DNA from: Candidatus Kouleothrix ribensis
GTDB taxonomy: Bacteria; Chloroflexota; Chloroflexia; Chloroflexales; Roseiflexaceae
Length of the DNA: 64,000 nt
Assembly: GCA_016722075.1 (NCBI GenBank)
Contig: JADKGW010000001.1
Coordinates: forward strand, 5,572,500 to 5,636,499
Reading direction: 5' to 3'
Below, one piece after another: positions 8,125-16,026 of the stretch. The notes beneath the pieces were generated by a model, which saw only the letters and a program-made list of their open reading frames with translations, did no database searches and had not been told where the DNA came from. Numbering within the stretch: position 1 is the first letter of the stretch; every line of letters starts with the position of its first letter. A program made the translations under genes and the position numbers.

Positions 8125-8343
8125 CCGCTTTGGTTTGTCAGCGTAGCGGTTGCCATCAGGCAAGGCAAACCAGCGGTGGAGCGCGCACGGGTGTGGGACG
8201 TGGGGAGGCGCGGCGCGCACGCCGCGCCGGCCCCGCAGGGGCCTCGGCCGTGGGGACGGGGGCAGACCGGGCCGGCAAACAGCGCACGCGTCGCTCCTGT
8301 GGAGCGATTTGCCGCGTCAGAATGCCCCCGTCCCCACGGCCGA
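8125..8343. other. Dense hairpin cluster (structured RNA or replication/transfer origin)
   Basis: Four consecutive inverted-repeat units occupy 219 bases. H1 (8125-8176) pairs CCGCT/AGCGG and GGTTTG/CAAACC around an inner TTGCC-GGCAA hairpin. H2 (8207-8228) has 9-bp arms GGCGCGGCG with a 4-base loop. H3 (8229-8243) is GGCCCC-GCA-GGGGCC. H4 (8244-8343) has perfect 21-bp arms enclosing a nested 7-bp stem (CGGCAAA at 8273, TTTGCCG at 8308) and a 6-bp tip (CGCTCC at 8292, GGAGCG at 8301). This far exceeds a terminator. It lies 130 bases beyond the end of the replication-relaxation gene, so an origin or transfer site is as plausible as a structured RNA. Confidence 0.6.
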
Positions 8344-8474
8344 TGTTGTAGGCATGGTGCTTCCCTCCCCTACGGCTTCCCCCATGCAGGCGCCCTACAA
8401 CCCACCCGTTTTACCCCCCAGGTTGGATTTGGATACTTCTCGGGAGGGTTTTCGGGCGGGTCATAGGGCAGGTG

Positions 8475-9524
8475 TTAGGGATTTTGCCAGAGCGGATGCG
8501 CCGTAAAGCGGAGCTGATCCGGGAGGTCGATGAGGCGGTCAACCACCTGGCGGCGTGTCCATGCGACCGATGTAAGTTCCTTCCAGCTGGGCCGTATCCG
8601 GGTCGGGTGGATGCGATCCTCGGTCGTGAACAGGTAGGCTGGGCTGACCTCGCGGGTCACTTTGATAATCTCGGTGGCGATGCGCTGCAGCCGTGGCTCG
8701 GTCGGCGTGACGATCAATACGGTAAATCCATCAGTGCCGTAGCGGGCCTGGAGCTTCGGACTGCCGCGATAGGCCTCGTAGGCGCGAACCTTCTCGGCCC
8801 ACGAGTCCAGGTTGGTGGTTCCCTGGTCGATTTCCACAAAGTAGCGCTGCCCACCCATCGTCCATGTCCCATCGGGAAGAATGGGCAGATCGGCTTCTTT
8901 CAGCCGGCCATCTTTCCCCACCCACGTGGCCGCTACCCGGTCATAGCTTGGCCCGGTTCCCGCGTGATCGCGACTGGCCAGCAGGTGATCGCCACGCCAG
9001 TCGACGAGCTGCTGCCCGGCAAACTCCAGGGCGCAGCGCAGGGCCGCATAGAAGGTGCCGATCGCGACGCTGTGCTCAAAGTTCTTAATCGAGCGCTTGC
9101 GCGGGTCTTCGTACCACAGCTCGTCCAATTCATACCCACGGCGCGCGCAGAGCAGTCCGGCGCCGTCCTCGGCCAGCACGTAGGCGTCGGAGAGCCGGGC
9201 ATAGATCACGCTGGCGCGCTCAGCCGTGCGAATGAGTCGGTAAACCAACGGAGCCGCGCCCGCGCGCAACGACACCAGCCGGCTGTAGATATCCGGAGCC
9301 GGGAAAAAGGTGATGGTCGGGTCGATCTTGCGCTGTTCGAGGTAGACCTTATAGCGATCGCGCCAGGTCGGCCAGTGCAGCCACTCAATCGCCGGCACGG
9401 TCAGATAGCGCCCCTCTGAGAGCGAACGAAACACATCGAGATCACGCTCCTGGAGGCGGATGGTCCGGCCGACACCACGTGGCTGTCGGCGCTTGGCTGG
9501 CGGTAGTTGTTCGTCGATGGTCAT
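8475..9524 (-). CDS. Replication-relaxation family protein
   Basis: A 349-residue protein. The N-terminal part (about 25-95) starts with RDLDVFRSLSEGRYLTVPAI, the winged-helix opening typical of the Replic_Relax family. The middle has YFVEIDQGTTNLDSWAEKVRAYEAYRGS (about 226-255; EID...T...W..K...Y), a segment also characteristic of that family. Members are common on Gram-positive and actinobacterial plasmids and ICEs and are linked to plasmid replication and relaxation, though their biochemistry is poorly known. AAGGA lies 6 bases before the ATG. It is followed by the hairpin cluster and preceded by a perfect palindrome and SSB. Confidence 0.7.
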   Translation of the reverse strand: MTIDEQLPPAKRRQPRGVGRTIRLQERDLDVFRSLSEGRYLTVPAIEWLHWPTWRDRYKVYLEQRKIDPTITFFPAPDIYSRLVSLRAGAAPLVYRLIRTAERASVIYARLSDAYVLAEDGAGLLCARRGYELDELWYEDPRKRSIKNFEHSVAIGTFYAALRCALEFAGQQLVDWRGDHLLASRDHAGTGPSYDRVAATWVGKDGRLKEADLPILPDGTWTMGGQRYFVEIDQGTTNLDSWAEKVRAYEAYRGSPKLQARYGTDGFTVLIVTPTEPRLQRIATEIIKVTREVSPAYLFTTEDRIHPTRIRPSWKELTSVAWTRRQVVDRLIDLPDQLRFTAHPLWQNP

Positions 9525-9646
9525 GGAATCCTTCAGCAGTCAACGGTTGTCCAAATACTACGAGTATACGTGAGCAGTATTACCAGATTGCGACTGTGGC
9601 CGCGCTCGCCTCGCTTGGCGTACGACCATGGCACCTGCATACATAA

Positions 9647-9682
9647 GGAGCGCTGGAGACGAGATCTCGTCTCCAGCGCTCC
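9647..9682. terminator. Perfect 36-bp palindrome, probable bidirectional terminator
   Basis: Two 18-base arms (GGAGCGCTGGAGACGAGA and its exact complement) meet with no loop. It lies 11 bases after the SSB stop. There is no long T run, so termination would depend on stem strength; it could also be a protein-binding site. Confidence 0.5.
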
Positions 9683-9692
9683 CACGCTCCCG

Positions 9693-10148
9693 TCAGGCCG
9701 CCTGCGCGCGCCGGCGCCGCTTCGGCGCCTCGGCCTGCGGCTGCGCAGCCGCCTCGATTACACGCTCCTCGGCTTCCGGCTCCTCGACCAGGCCGCTCTG
9801 GGCGCGGTCGTAGTCAAGAAACAGCACCTGACTGGCGACGATCACCGCCCGGCTGCGCAGCGCGCCGGTCTCTTTGTCGGTCCAGCTCTGATATTCCAGT
9901 CGCCCGATGACGCGCACGCGCTTGCCCGTCGCCATGTACTGGTTGACGACTTCGGCCAGGCGTCCCCAAGCGGTGACGCGGTGCCAGTCGGTCGCTTTAC
10001 AGGTTTCGCCGCTCTGATCCTGCCAGATGCGGTTGGTCGCGAGGCTGAAGTTGGTGACCGGCGCGCCGTTCGCGGTGTAGCGCATTTCCGGCATTGCGCC
10101 CATAAATCCGATCAGCTCGATGCGATTGACGGTGTTGTTGGTTGCCAT
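9693..10148 (-). CDS. ssb: Single-stranded DNA-binding protein
   Basis: A 151-residue SSB. The OB fold occupies residues 1-110: an N-terminal NRIELIGFMGAMPEMRYTANG, then VTNFSLATNR, then WHRVTAWGRLAEVVNQYMATGKRVRVIGRLEYQSW. The tail is Glu/Ala/Pro/Arg-rich and ends in KRRRRAQAA instead of the acidic DDDIPF-type tip that recruits host proteins, so partner contacts may differ from those of bacterial SSB. GGAGG lies 8 bases before the ATG at 10148. SSB coats single strands during replication and recombination and fits beside the replication-relaxation gene. Confidence 0.9.
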   Translation of the reverse strand: MATNNTVNRIELIGFMGAMPEMRYTANGAPVTNFSLATNRIWQDQSGETCKATDWHRVTAWGRLAEVVNQYMATGKRVRVIGRLEYQSWTDKETGALRSRAVIVASQVLFLDYDRAQSGLVEEPEAEERVIEAAAQPQAEAPKRRRRAQAA

Positions 10149-10565
10149 TGGTTGTGCCTCCTGTTTGTGTGGGGCCGCCGAGTGGCGGCCTGTGTTTGTT
10201 GATGGCGCAAAGAAAAGCAGGGCGAGCGAGGCGGGTGTCATAGGGCGCACAGCGTTCATCTTGACCCTATGCGCCCGCTGCGCCCTGCTATGGTGCAGCG
10301 ACGAAACACACGGGCCGGCCGAACGCAGCCACCATCTGGGAGGCACACCGGCAGCCGATGCCAGCAACGAGCGAGCAGGGCTACCGAGGAAGCACGCCGC
10401 GCATGCACACATGGCAGCGCCGGTACGGAAACGCGCGCATCCGTGGGGTAGAACGGTGCGACAGCATACGGGCGCTGGGCGATCGAGTCACGGGGAAGTC
10501 AGCTATGGAGACGTTCAGCGGCTTGGCGCGACAACGGCTATCGCCGCACAGGCAGACGTACCGCG
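10149..10565. other. Non-coding stretch upstream of ssb
   Basis: No credible gene on either strand. It contains an imperfect hairpin at 10242-10286 (AGGGCG and CAGCG arms pairing with CGCTG and CGCCCT) that could end the upstream gene's transcript. No near-consensus promoter for ssb is obvious. The plus-strand frames here are Arg/Ser-rich shadows. Confidence 0.4.
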
Positions 10566-11036
10566 TTAGCGCGGGCGGCGCTTCGCAGTACCGTTCGGTC
10601 GGCTTCCGTGCTGCCCTGCGCGCATCCAGCGTGGCAGCACATCATGATAGCGCTCGGCGGCGGTCTGGCGTCGACGGGGTGGCCGGAGTGGTCGCGGCGG
10701 TCGTGAATCTGTCGTGGGAGCGCCGAGCGGGGTGGCTGCGACAATCTCTCGGGGCGGCGTTGCGCTGATCGCCGGTGCCGGGGCGACGTGGAACGTCAGT
10801 GGACCAGGGCCGGAACGGAAGCGCAGTGCGAGACCACGCCTTCTTGCTGCAGCCTGCAAGCGCTGTCGCACAACCACGCGGCGCTCGCCATCGACTAACT
10901 CGGCTCGGCCATAGTCGCCGGATGCAAAGCCGGCCAGGTAGGCATCGTACTCCTGCGCGATCTCAGCGCGAGCACCGATCGGGGGCTGATCGCGTGCGGC
11001 GATCTTGACCGGGCTTACCTTCCGAAACGCGGGCAT
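10566..11036 (-). CDS. Hypothetical protein, basic C-terminus
   Basis: A 156-residue protein. Residues 1-75 are a compact domain: an Ala/Glu helix (GARAEIAQEYDAYLAGF), a short GDYGRAELV strand region and VRQRLQAAARRRGLALRFRS. From about 90 on it is Pro/Arg-rich and disordered. This layout is common in small phage and plasmid proteins of actinobacteria and Chloroflexota, but I know no function. The purine-rich GGAGAGG precedes the ATG at 11036. Confidence 0.55.
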   Translation of the reverse strand: MPAFRKVSPVKIAARDQPPIGARAEIAQEYDAYLAGFASGDYGRAELVDGERRVVVRQRLQAAARRRGLALRFRSGPGPLTFHVAPAPAISATPPREIVAATPLGAPTTDSRPPRPLRPPRRRQTAAERYHDVLPRWMRAGQHGSRPNGTAKRRPR

Positions 11037-11254
11037 CAGTGCATCCTCTCCACAGCAGCGTGAAACTTCCATCTGACGCTTCACAGGGTTGCGCCATGTG
11101 CGCACGACCGAAAAAGCGACTCCCGCCCAACACCAGCGTCGACGCTAATGCGCAGAAACGTGTTGCTGATCATCGACCATTCGCGGGAACGCACCGCTAT
11201 CATACCAGATCATTGATCCAGCAATCTGCGCTTCAAGCCGCAGGTCGGGCGTGA

Positions 11255-11833
11255 CCTCGGCGAAGGCAGACCTATCCATCGCTTTCTGTAATTATCGTTG
11301 GAAAAAACAATACTACTATCGAACGTCGTCGGTTCACTCTGGCACACGAACTCGCTCACAAGGTAATTCCAGAGATAGGCAAAGAGGTCGAGACAGAGAA
11401 AGAGAAAGAAAGGCTGATGCACCGCTTTAGTGGTGCGTTCCTCATGCCTGGGGAACATCTGAAAGCCGAAATTGGAAGCACGCGCCATGCATTTGCATAC
11501 CGCGAACTAATCCAACTCAAACACCACTACGGTGTATCGGCATCGTCTTTTCTTATGAGACTTCTGGCTCTTGGGATGGTGTCGTCAGATGCAATCACAA
11601 CTGCGTTTCGTACCTACGCAAGAACCTGGAAGACTAGCGAGCCGGAGCCGCTCGCGCTATCGGCTAGTCCGCGTTCCGAAACACCGATGCGCTTTCAGCA
11701 ACTCGTGTATCGGGCGATCGCAGAGCAGATGATTTCGCTTCCACGAGCTGCCGAGTTACTTAACCAGCCCATGCAGGAAGTCGAGAATCAGGTGAGGGGA
11801 CCGGCGGCACGCCATGCAGATCATCGTCAATGA
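11255..11833 (+). pseudogene. ImmA/IrrE-type metallopeptidase, N-terminally broken
   Basis: The open frame encodes RRRFTLAHELAHK at about 11327-11359, which is the HExxH zinc-peptidase signature of ImmA/IrrE proteins. RFSGAFLMP and LKHHYGVSASSFLMRL follow, also typical of this family. No start codon lies in frame between the TGA at 11252 and HELAH; the first ATG (11417) comes after the catalytic motif. The N-terminal strand and the usual XRE partner are absent, so the gene is truncated. Such peptidases cleave repressors or act as antitoxin-like partners. It overlaps the PIN gene by 20 bases. Confidence 0.7.
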
Positions 11834-12335
11834 CACCTGCTGCCTAATCGACCTACGGAAGGTCGGGCTTTTGATGAAGGTGCTCGACCTTCCATACCGG
11901 GTAGCGATTGTTTATCCACTCCGAGCCTCGGAACTCCTGGATATACCCGAACGGGAATGGGCAATCCTGGAAGCTGGTGGGCTTGAAGTCATTGATGTGG
12001 AAGGGAAGCTTGTCCACGAGGCGCAGCTTGCCATGCAGCTGCGCCGAGGGACAAGCTTCAATGATTGTTTGAGCCTTGTGCAAACACGCGCCTTTAGCCC
12101 TGAAGGTGTCCTCCTGACGAATGATAGGAAATTGCGGGAGCTTGCCCAACTGAGCCGTATTGAAGCGCATGGCACTCTTTGGCTTATCGACGAACTTCTA
12201 AAGCACACAATCCTTTCGGAACGTGAGTGCGCGGCCGTGCTGGAGGCTTGGAGATCCGATCCACTTGTTTTTCTTCCCCAGGCGGAAGTAGAGCAGCGCC
12301 TGTGCCGTTGCGAAGATGCTATGAAGATGTATTAG
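11814..12335 (+). CDS. PIN-domain ribonuclease-like protein (putative toxin)
   Basis: A 173-residue protein. PIN-type acidic residues are visible: VNDTCCLIDL near the start (Asp6, Asp13), SFNDCLSLV (about 82) and LLTNDRKLREL (about 101), the pattern of three or four Asp that bind metal in VapC-like RNases. It is longer than typical VapC (about 130 residues), with an extra helical C-terminus. The start overlaps the end of the ImmA/IrrE-like gene, and peptidase-PIN pairs behave like toxin-antitoxin modules. With its partner broken, whether it is still controlled is unclear. Confidence 0.65.
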   Translation: MQIIVNDTCCLIDLRKVGLLMKVLDLPYRVAIVYPLRASELLDIPEREWAILEAGGLEVIDVEGKLVHEAQLAMQLRRGTSFNDCLSLVQTRAFSPEGVLLTNDRKLRELAQLSRIEAHGTLWLIDELLKHTILSERECAAVLEAWRSDPLVFLPQAEVEQRLCRCEDAMKMY

Positions 12336-12371
12336 GTTCGCTGTCAGAAGAGAATCCCAAGCATAAATCTC

Positions 12372-12390
12372 TGTGACGTTGTGTGTCACA
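12372..12390. promoter_or_regulatory. Palindromic operator-like site
   Basis: TGTGAC and GTCACA arms separated by 7 bases, about 60 bases upstream of the CD-NTase start. The form resembles CRP/FNR-type binding sites. An AT-rich TTACATTATATTG follows and could be the -10 region. Confidence 0.4.
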
Positions 12391-12446
12391 AACGCTTGTT
12401 ACATTATATTGAACAACACTATTAGCAAAAGCGAGAAGCAGGAAAG

Positions 12447-12914
12447 ATGGGACGGGAACACATCGATCACGACGATATCGTCCAGTTCGCGAAGGATAGG
12501 GTCAATTTACCGAAAGACAAGGCCGACGAATATCGGGCGCAGGCAGCCCGGCTGCGCGAAAAGGTGGAAGGCTACTTGTTCGAGCACCCGGATTTTACGC
12601 TGAAAAAGATGCTCCTCTCCGGCAGCCTGGCCAAGGGCACGGCGTTGCGTTCGCTCAACGATATCGACGTTGCTTGTTATATCAGCGGGGCCGAGGCACC
12701 GCATGAGATAAAAGCACTTCTGGACTATCTGGCCGAACGCCTGCGCAAGGCCTTCCCCAACTTCAGCCCCGATCAGGTCAAGCCTCAGACCTTCAGTGTG
12801 TGCGTGTCATTCCGCGGCACCGGGCTGGACGTCGATGTAGTACCGATCCTCTACGATGGTGACCCGTTGTGGAACGGCATGATGGGCAGATTCGCCCGAC
12901 CGAGCATCTTGTAG
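12447..12914 (+). pseudogene. CBASS-type CD-NTase (cyclic nucleotide synthase), truncated
   Basis: The first 140 residues match a SMODS/CD-NTase: helix, then LLSGSLAKGTALRSLNDIDV with the GS motif (59-60) and Asp72/Asp74, and GLDVDVVPI carrying the third catalytic Asp. Full enzymes are about 300 residues. After YDGDP (near 12866) the frame runs into antisense integrase sequence and stops, so the C-terminal half and any downstream CBASS effector are gone at this junction. CD-NTases make cyclic di- or trinucleotides on phage infection to activate cell-killing effectors. GGAAAG lies just before the ATG. Confidence 0.75.
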
Positions 12915-13834
12915 TAGTGGCGCGAGAGGTTGCGCGGGATGATCGGAGTTCCCACCTCACTCGGGAAGAGCAGGCCGTGCTCGTGCCACTCGATGCCCAG
13001 CCGGCTGCGCTCCTCGCGCAGGCGGGCAAGGTGAACATCCATCAGCCGCTGCTGGCGCGGGGTGAGCGGGAGCTCGCGCACGCCGTTTTCGGTCTTCGGG
13101 CTGCTGTGGCGCTTGGTCTCGCCGGCGATCGTCTGCACCTGGCCAGACACCTTGATGGTGCCGGCCGCTGCATCGTACTCGCTGATAAGCAGGCCGAGCA
13201 GCTCGCCGCGTCGCATGCCCTGCAAGAAGCCGAGGTCGTAGAGCACTTCAAGGCGGTGGCCAGCCACCACCGCACGGAAGGCCTGCTCTTGCTCGACCGT
13301 AAAGGCGTTTTGCTTCTTGTGCGGCACGCGGGGCAGGTCGATCGCCTCGCACGGATTGTAGAGCACCTTGCGTGATTTGACTGCCTTCTTCATCGCTCGA
13401 TTGATGAGCGCCATAATCCGGTTGACCGTGCGATCGGCCAGGTGCGCGCGCAGCTGGTTTTGCAGAATGATCAGGTGATCGGCGTTCAGCGCATCCAGTG
13501 AAAGGTCGCCGATTGCAGGGAGCACATAGTGCTCGACCAGGTAGCGGTACCACTCAATGGTCTTGGGCTTCAGCCCAGGGGATACGTGTTCGCGAAGCCA
13601 AAAGTCGAGCCACTTTGCGACGGTAGGGGCATCTAGGTCGACCTTGGCCTCGCGCTTGGCTAGGTGATCTTTTTGAGCCAGACAGGCCGCTTGCTCTGAA
13701 GCGGCTCGGACACGAGGGAGTCTGCGCCCTTCGTGGGGTGGTGGCTGGTACCACCACTGTCCGTGCTTGTCTTGGTAGATCGAGCCCTTGCCATAGGTTG
13801 CGGTGCGCGTTCGTGCCTTCTTGCGACTTCCCAT
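12851..13834 (-). pseudogene. int: Phage tyrosine integrase, C-terminal catalytic box missing
   Basis: The first about 315 residues are an intact integrase: YGKGSIYQDKHGQWWYQ (arm-binding start), a SAM-like core-binding domain (75-155), and box I GMRRGELLGL with the first catalytic Arg (about 211). The sequence ends at LPIMPFH, exactly where DLRHTAAT (box II), LGH and the Tyr nucleophile should follow, and continues as NGSPS out of the CD-NTase gene. The protein as encoded cannot catalyse recombination. The truncation point coincides with that of the CD-NTase, so this may be an attachment-site junction. GCGAGG precedes the ATG. Confidence 0.8.
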
Positions 13835-14016
13835 AAATCCTCGCCTTGCTCAAGTCGTTGATACGCGGCGCGCACGCTCGCGCCGGTCGCACGCCGGCCG
13901 CGATTCTCGCCCTGCAATTCAAAGATGCCGGCGCGCGCCCACCGAATGAGGGTGTCGCGCCCAATCCGAAACATCTCTTCGACTTCGGCGAGGTAGTAGT
14001 ATGCAGGCTCAGCCAT
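13660..14016 (-). CDS. Excisionase-like MerR-type HTH protein
   Basis: A 118-residue protein whose first 60 residues (YYYLAEVEEMF, RIGRDTLIRWARAGIFE, GRRATGASVRAAYQRL) form the helix-turn-helix of the AlpA/excisionase HTH_17 type. The remainder is low-complexity and overlaps the integrase start by 175 bases in another frame, so the true functional domain is the N-terminal half. GGAG lies 7 bases before the ATG at 14016. The position directly upstream of int supports a directionality-factor role. Confidence 0.6.
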   Translation of the reverse strand: MAEPAYYYLAEVEEMFRIGRDTLIRWARAGIFELQGENRGRRATGASVRAAYQRLEQGEDLWEVARRHERAPQPMARARSTKTSTDSGGTSHHPTKGADSLVSEPLQSKRPVWLKKIT

Positions 14017-14061
14017 GGACAAGCTCCATTATCGCAGATTTTTCAGGGATATCCGTCTCAG

Positions 14062-14265
14062 CTACTTTCCCCTACGCAGCAGTGTATAGAGTGCCAGGCC
14101 TATGATGAAGGCCCCATAGAGTGGCCAGTACGTCAGCGCGTAGCGCATCGATGTCATATCAGGGTTGGTGATGCGGAAGTACGCCATGGTGCCAAAAATT
14201 ACGAGAAGTATGCACAGGATGAGCGCTCTCGCTCCGTCCGAATCGTGTGGCTGATGGTTGTTCAT
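14062..14265 (-). CDS. Small two-helix membrane protein
   Basis: A 67-residue protein: a polar N-terminus, hydrophobic segments at about 14-30 (LILCILLVIFGTMAYF) and 43-62, and a basic end (RRGK). The ATG overlaps the stop of the upstream gene (ATGA). The topology is like small phage inner-membrane proteins; function is unknown. Confidence 0.6.
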   Translation of the reverse strand: MNNHQPHDSDGARALILCILLVIFGTMAYFRITNPDMTSMRYALTYWPLYGAFIIGLALYTLLRRGK

Positions 14266-14651
14266 TTGTTTACCCAGACCGAGTAGCCGAGGGATTCAAA
14301 GGCGCGCTTGATCATTTGCTCCATGGCTGCCTGCTGTGCCCCGGCAACATATGTTGAAACAAGCTCCTTTAGCGCGGTCTCCCCATGCGCTTCCCAGTGT
14401 TTGTTCAGATAGCGAGTGATCCAGGATTTCAGCGCCCCCTCCATTTCCTCCCAGAGCACCTTGCGTACACTCAGCTGAAACTGACTAGGTTTCGGCGATG
14501 CACCGGGGTAATCTCGTTGCTCCCGGAAAAATTGGTGGAATTCCGCCTCAATCATCTTGTCCATCTCATCATCGGGAATGGCCGCGATAAGTGTTTCACG
14601 CACTTTGGCGCGAATGTGCTCGGTTACATCGAACCGTGTAATATTGCTCAT
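14262..14651 (-). CDS. Hypothetical helical protein
   Basis: A 129-residue, mostly helical, charged protein (MSNITRFDVTEHIRAKVRET onward) with Trp-rich central helices (LWEEMEGALKSWITRYLNKHW). I start at the ATG at 14651 because upstream sequence belongs to the BlaI-like gene. It overlaps the next gene by 4 bases. The fold suggests a small DNA- or protein-binding phage protein, with no family assigned. Confidence 0.6.
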   Translation of the reverse strand: MSNITRFDVTEHIRAKVRETLIAAIPDDEMDKMIEAEFHQFFREQRDYPGASPKPSQFQLSVRKVLWEEMEGALKSWITRYLNKHWEAHGETALKELVSTYVAGAQQAAMEQMIKRAFESLGYSVWVNK

Positions 14652-14670
14652 AGTGCATAGCTCCAGATAA

Positions 14671-15042
14671 TCAACTGAGACTCTCACGAATTGCAGCGAT
14701 CTGCCGATCCTCGAACTCTTGCGCACTCTCGCGCGGCGCGTATGCATACGCCCCATCCTGCCAGATCCGGCCAAGGACACCCTTCTCCCACAGCCTTGTC
14801 ATGGTGCTCATAACTGTGGTGTAGGCGACCGCATGGGAATACTCTCGATCGAGGCATCTCTGGATCGAGCGAACGGTCATCCGAACCATTGGCTGATTGC
14901 CCCACAGGATTTCCATAATCTTCGCCTCGGTCGGGCCGAACCAGCGCTCGAAGTCTTCCTTGCGGGGGTCATACCGCAGGATAGGGAGCGGGGCGTTGAT
15001 TGTGGAGCGAACCACTGCTGTTTGGGTGCGTATTGATCGCAT
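14671..15042 (-). CDS. BlaI/MecI-type winged-helix regulator
   Basis: A 123-residue protein. Residues 32-110 (FGPTEAKIMEILWGN, MTVRSIQRCL, AVAYTTVMSTMTRLWEKGVL) match the BlaI/MecI winged helix: TEAEWEVMxxLW, a TVxEIxxxL helix, and the recognition helix AYTTVxTxLxRLxxKG. No BlaR/MecR sensor is nearby, so it is probably a stand-alone regulator of this phage region. GGAG lies 7 bases before the ATG. Confidence 0.75.
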   Translation of the reverse strand: MRSIRTQTAVVRSTINAPLPILRYDPRKEDFERWFGPTEAKIMEILWGNQPMVRMTVRSIQRCLDREYSHAVAYTTVMSTMTRLWEKGVLGRIWQDGAYAYAPRESAQEFEDRQIAAIRESLS

Positions 15043-15046
15043 GCTG

Positions 15047-15553
15047 CTACTCCAATCCTCGAATGCGCGCCGGGTCGCCGCCGACCCAGCGAATGAGCAG
15101 CCGGGCGGCCGGCGCCCAGTCGCCGTAAAACACGGCCGTGTACCAGTGGTTCTGCGCATAGTGCTCGGCCCACGTCACCTGGTCGGGGTCGATCCGACCA
15201 CGGGCCGCCTTCAGCTCGAATGCCAGCCCCTGGTAACGGCCTGGCGCCGCCAGCTCGCCGCCGAGCGGCAGAAACGGCGGATCGAAGATGGGCGCGGCGT
15301 TCGGGCAGAGGAACTCGAAGTCGAACACGCCAGGCCGCACGCCCATCAACCCCCCGCGCAGCACGGAGAGCGGGACGTTGCGATAGGCGCCGTTTGCCTG
15401 GCGCACGGCGCGGGTGTCCTCCCCGCTGCTGAGTGCCTCGTTCGGTGTATGCTTCACAAAGCGCAGCTGCGGGGAGAGCGGCTCGCCGACCTGCCGCAGC
15501 CAGGACACCAGGTTGATGTGCAGCTCAGTTTCGCTGCTCGTTGTGCGCTTCAT
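15047..15553 (-). CDS. VRR-NUC domain nuclease
   Basis: A 168-residue protein. Key segments are VKHTPNEA (about 33-40), MGVRPGVFDFEF (Asp at about 78) and GLAFELKAARGRIDPDQVTW (E-x-K near 112-114, Gln on the following helix). Together they form the VRR-NUC variant of the PD-(D/E)XK fold, found in phages as Holliday-junction or structure-specific nucleases. It lies among replication genes, which fits processing of replication or packaging intermediates. Confidence 0.8.
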   Translation of the reverse strand: MKRTTSSETELHINLVSWLRQVGEPLSPQLRFVKHTPNEALSSGEDTRAVRQANGAYRNVPLSVLRGGLMGVRPGVFDFEFLCPNAAPIFDPPFLPLGGELAAPGRYQGLAFELKAARGRIDPDQVTWAEHYAQNHWYTAVFYGDWAPAARLLIRWVGGDPARIRGLE

Positions 15554-15762
15554 CGCTTCCCCGATTTCTCACCAGAAACAAATGGCTCGCTGATTGGGAA
15601 CGCGGACACGATATCGATCAGCCGGGACTTCACCGCTGCGGTGAGTGGGCCGGTGATGCGTAGATCTAGCTGGGTACTGGGTGTGAGCTGCACACGCATG
15701 GCGATGTACTCGCTTGCTGATGCGCGGCCCGACTCTGGCTTCGTCTCTTCTTGGCTCGACAT
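15550..15762 (-). CDS. Small hypothetical protein
   Basis: A 70-residue protein, polar at both ends, with a beta-type centre (YIAMRVQLTPSTQLDLRITG) and a helix after it. The stop overlaps the VRR-NUC start by 4 bases (ATGA), so translation is coupled. No family is recognised. Confidence 0.55.
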   Translation of the reverse strand: MSSQEETKPESGRASASEYIAMRVQLTPSTQLDLRITGPLTAAVKSRLIDIVSAFPISEPFVSGEKSGKR

Positions 15763-15771
15763 CGTGGCTCC

Positions 15772-16017
15772 TTAGGATTGCTGGCTGCGCCGGCGCGCAT
15801 CGGCGATCGGGTGGCAGCGCGGATGGACGGCCTGAATGTCGTTCAGTCGCTCATGTCCGAGGCGCGCATAGGTTAGGTGGTGCGCCTGGAAGCGGCGGCC
15901 CAAGCGCCCGCCGCAGACGGCGCAGCGCCCGCGCTGCCGGGCCACCGCGCGCCGGCGCAACCACCGCCAGTAAGGGTTGCGCGGGTGGGTGGCGAGCCAG
16001 TAGCGAATGCTCAACAT
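15772..16017 (-). CDS. HNH nuclease-like small protein
   Basis: An 81-residue protein with a basic N-terminus, CAVCGG (33-38), QAHHLTYARLGHERLNDIQAVHPRCHPI: the CxxC, HH, N and HxxCH pattern of HNH endonucleases. It is short, as in many phage HNH proteins. It could be a homing or packaging nuclease; it is not beside a terminase, so the first or a repair role is more likely. Confidence 0.7.
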   Translation of the reverse strand: MLSIRYWLATHPRNPYWRWLRRRAVARQRGRCAVCGGRLGRRFQAHHLTYARLGHERLNDIQAVHPRCHPIADARRRSQQS

Positions 16018-16026
16018 GCGCAGCTC

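Noticed and set aside
7816..8506. Several overlapping plus-strand frames near the hairpin cluster
   Set aside because: All are Arg/Ala/Pro-rich shadows of GC-rich structured DNA; none has a domain or ribosome site.
10120..10768. Plus-strand frames upstream of and over ssb
   Set aside because: Compositional shadows; the minus strand has the ssb and 10.6-kb genes with good ribosome sites.
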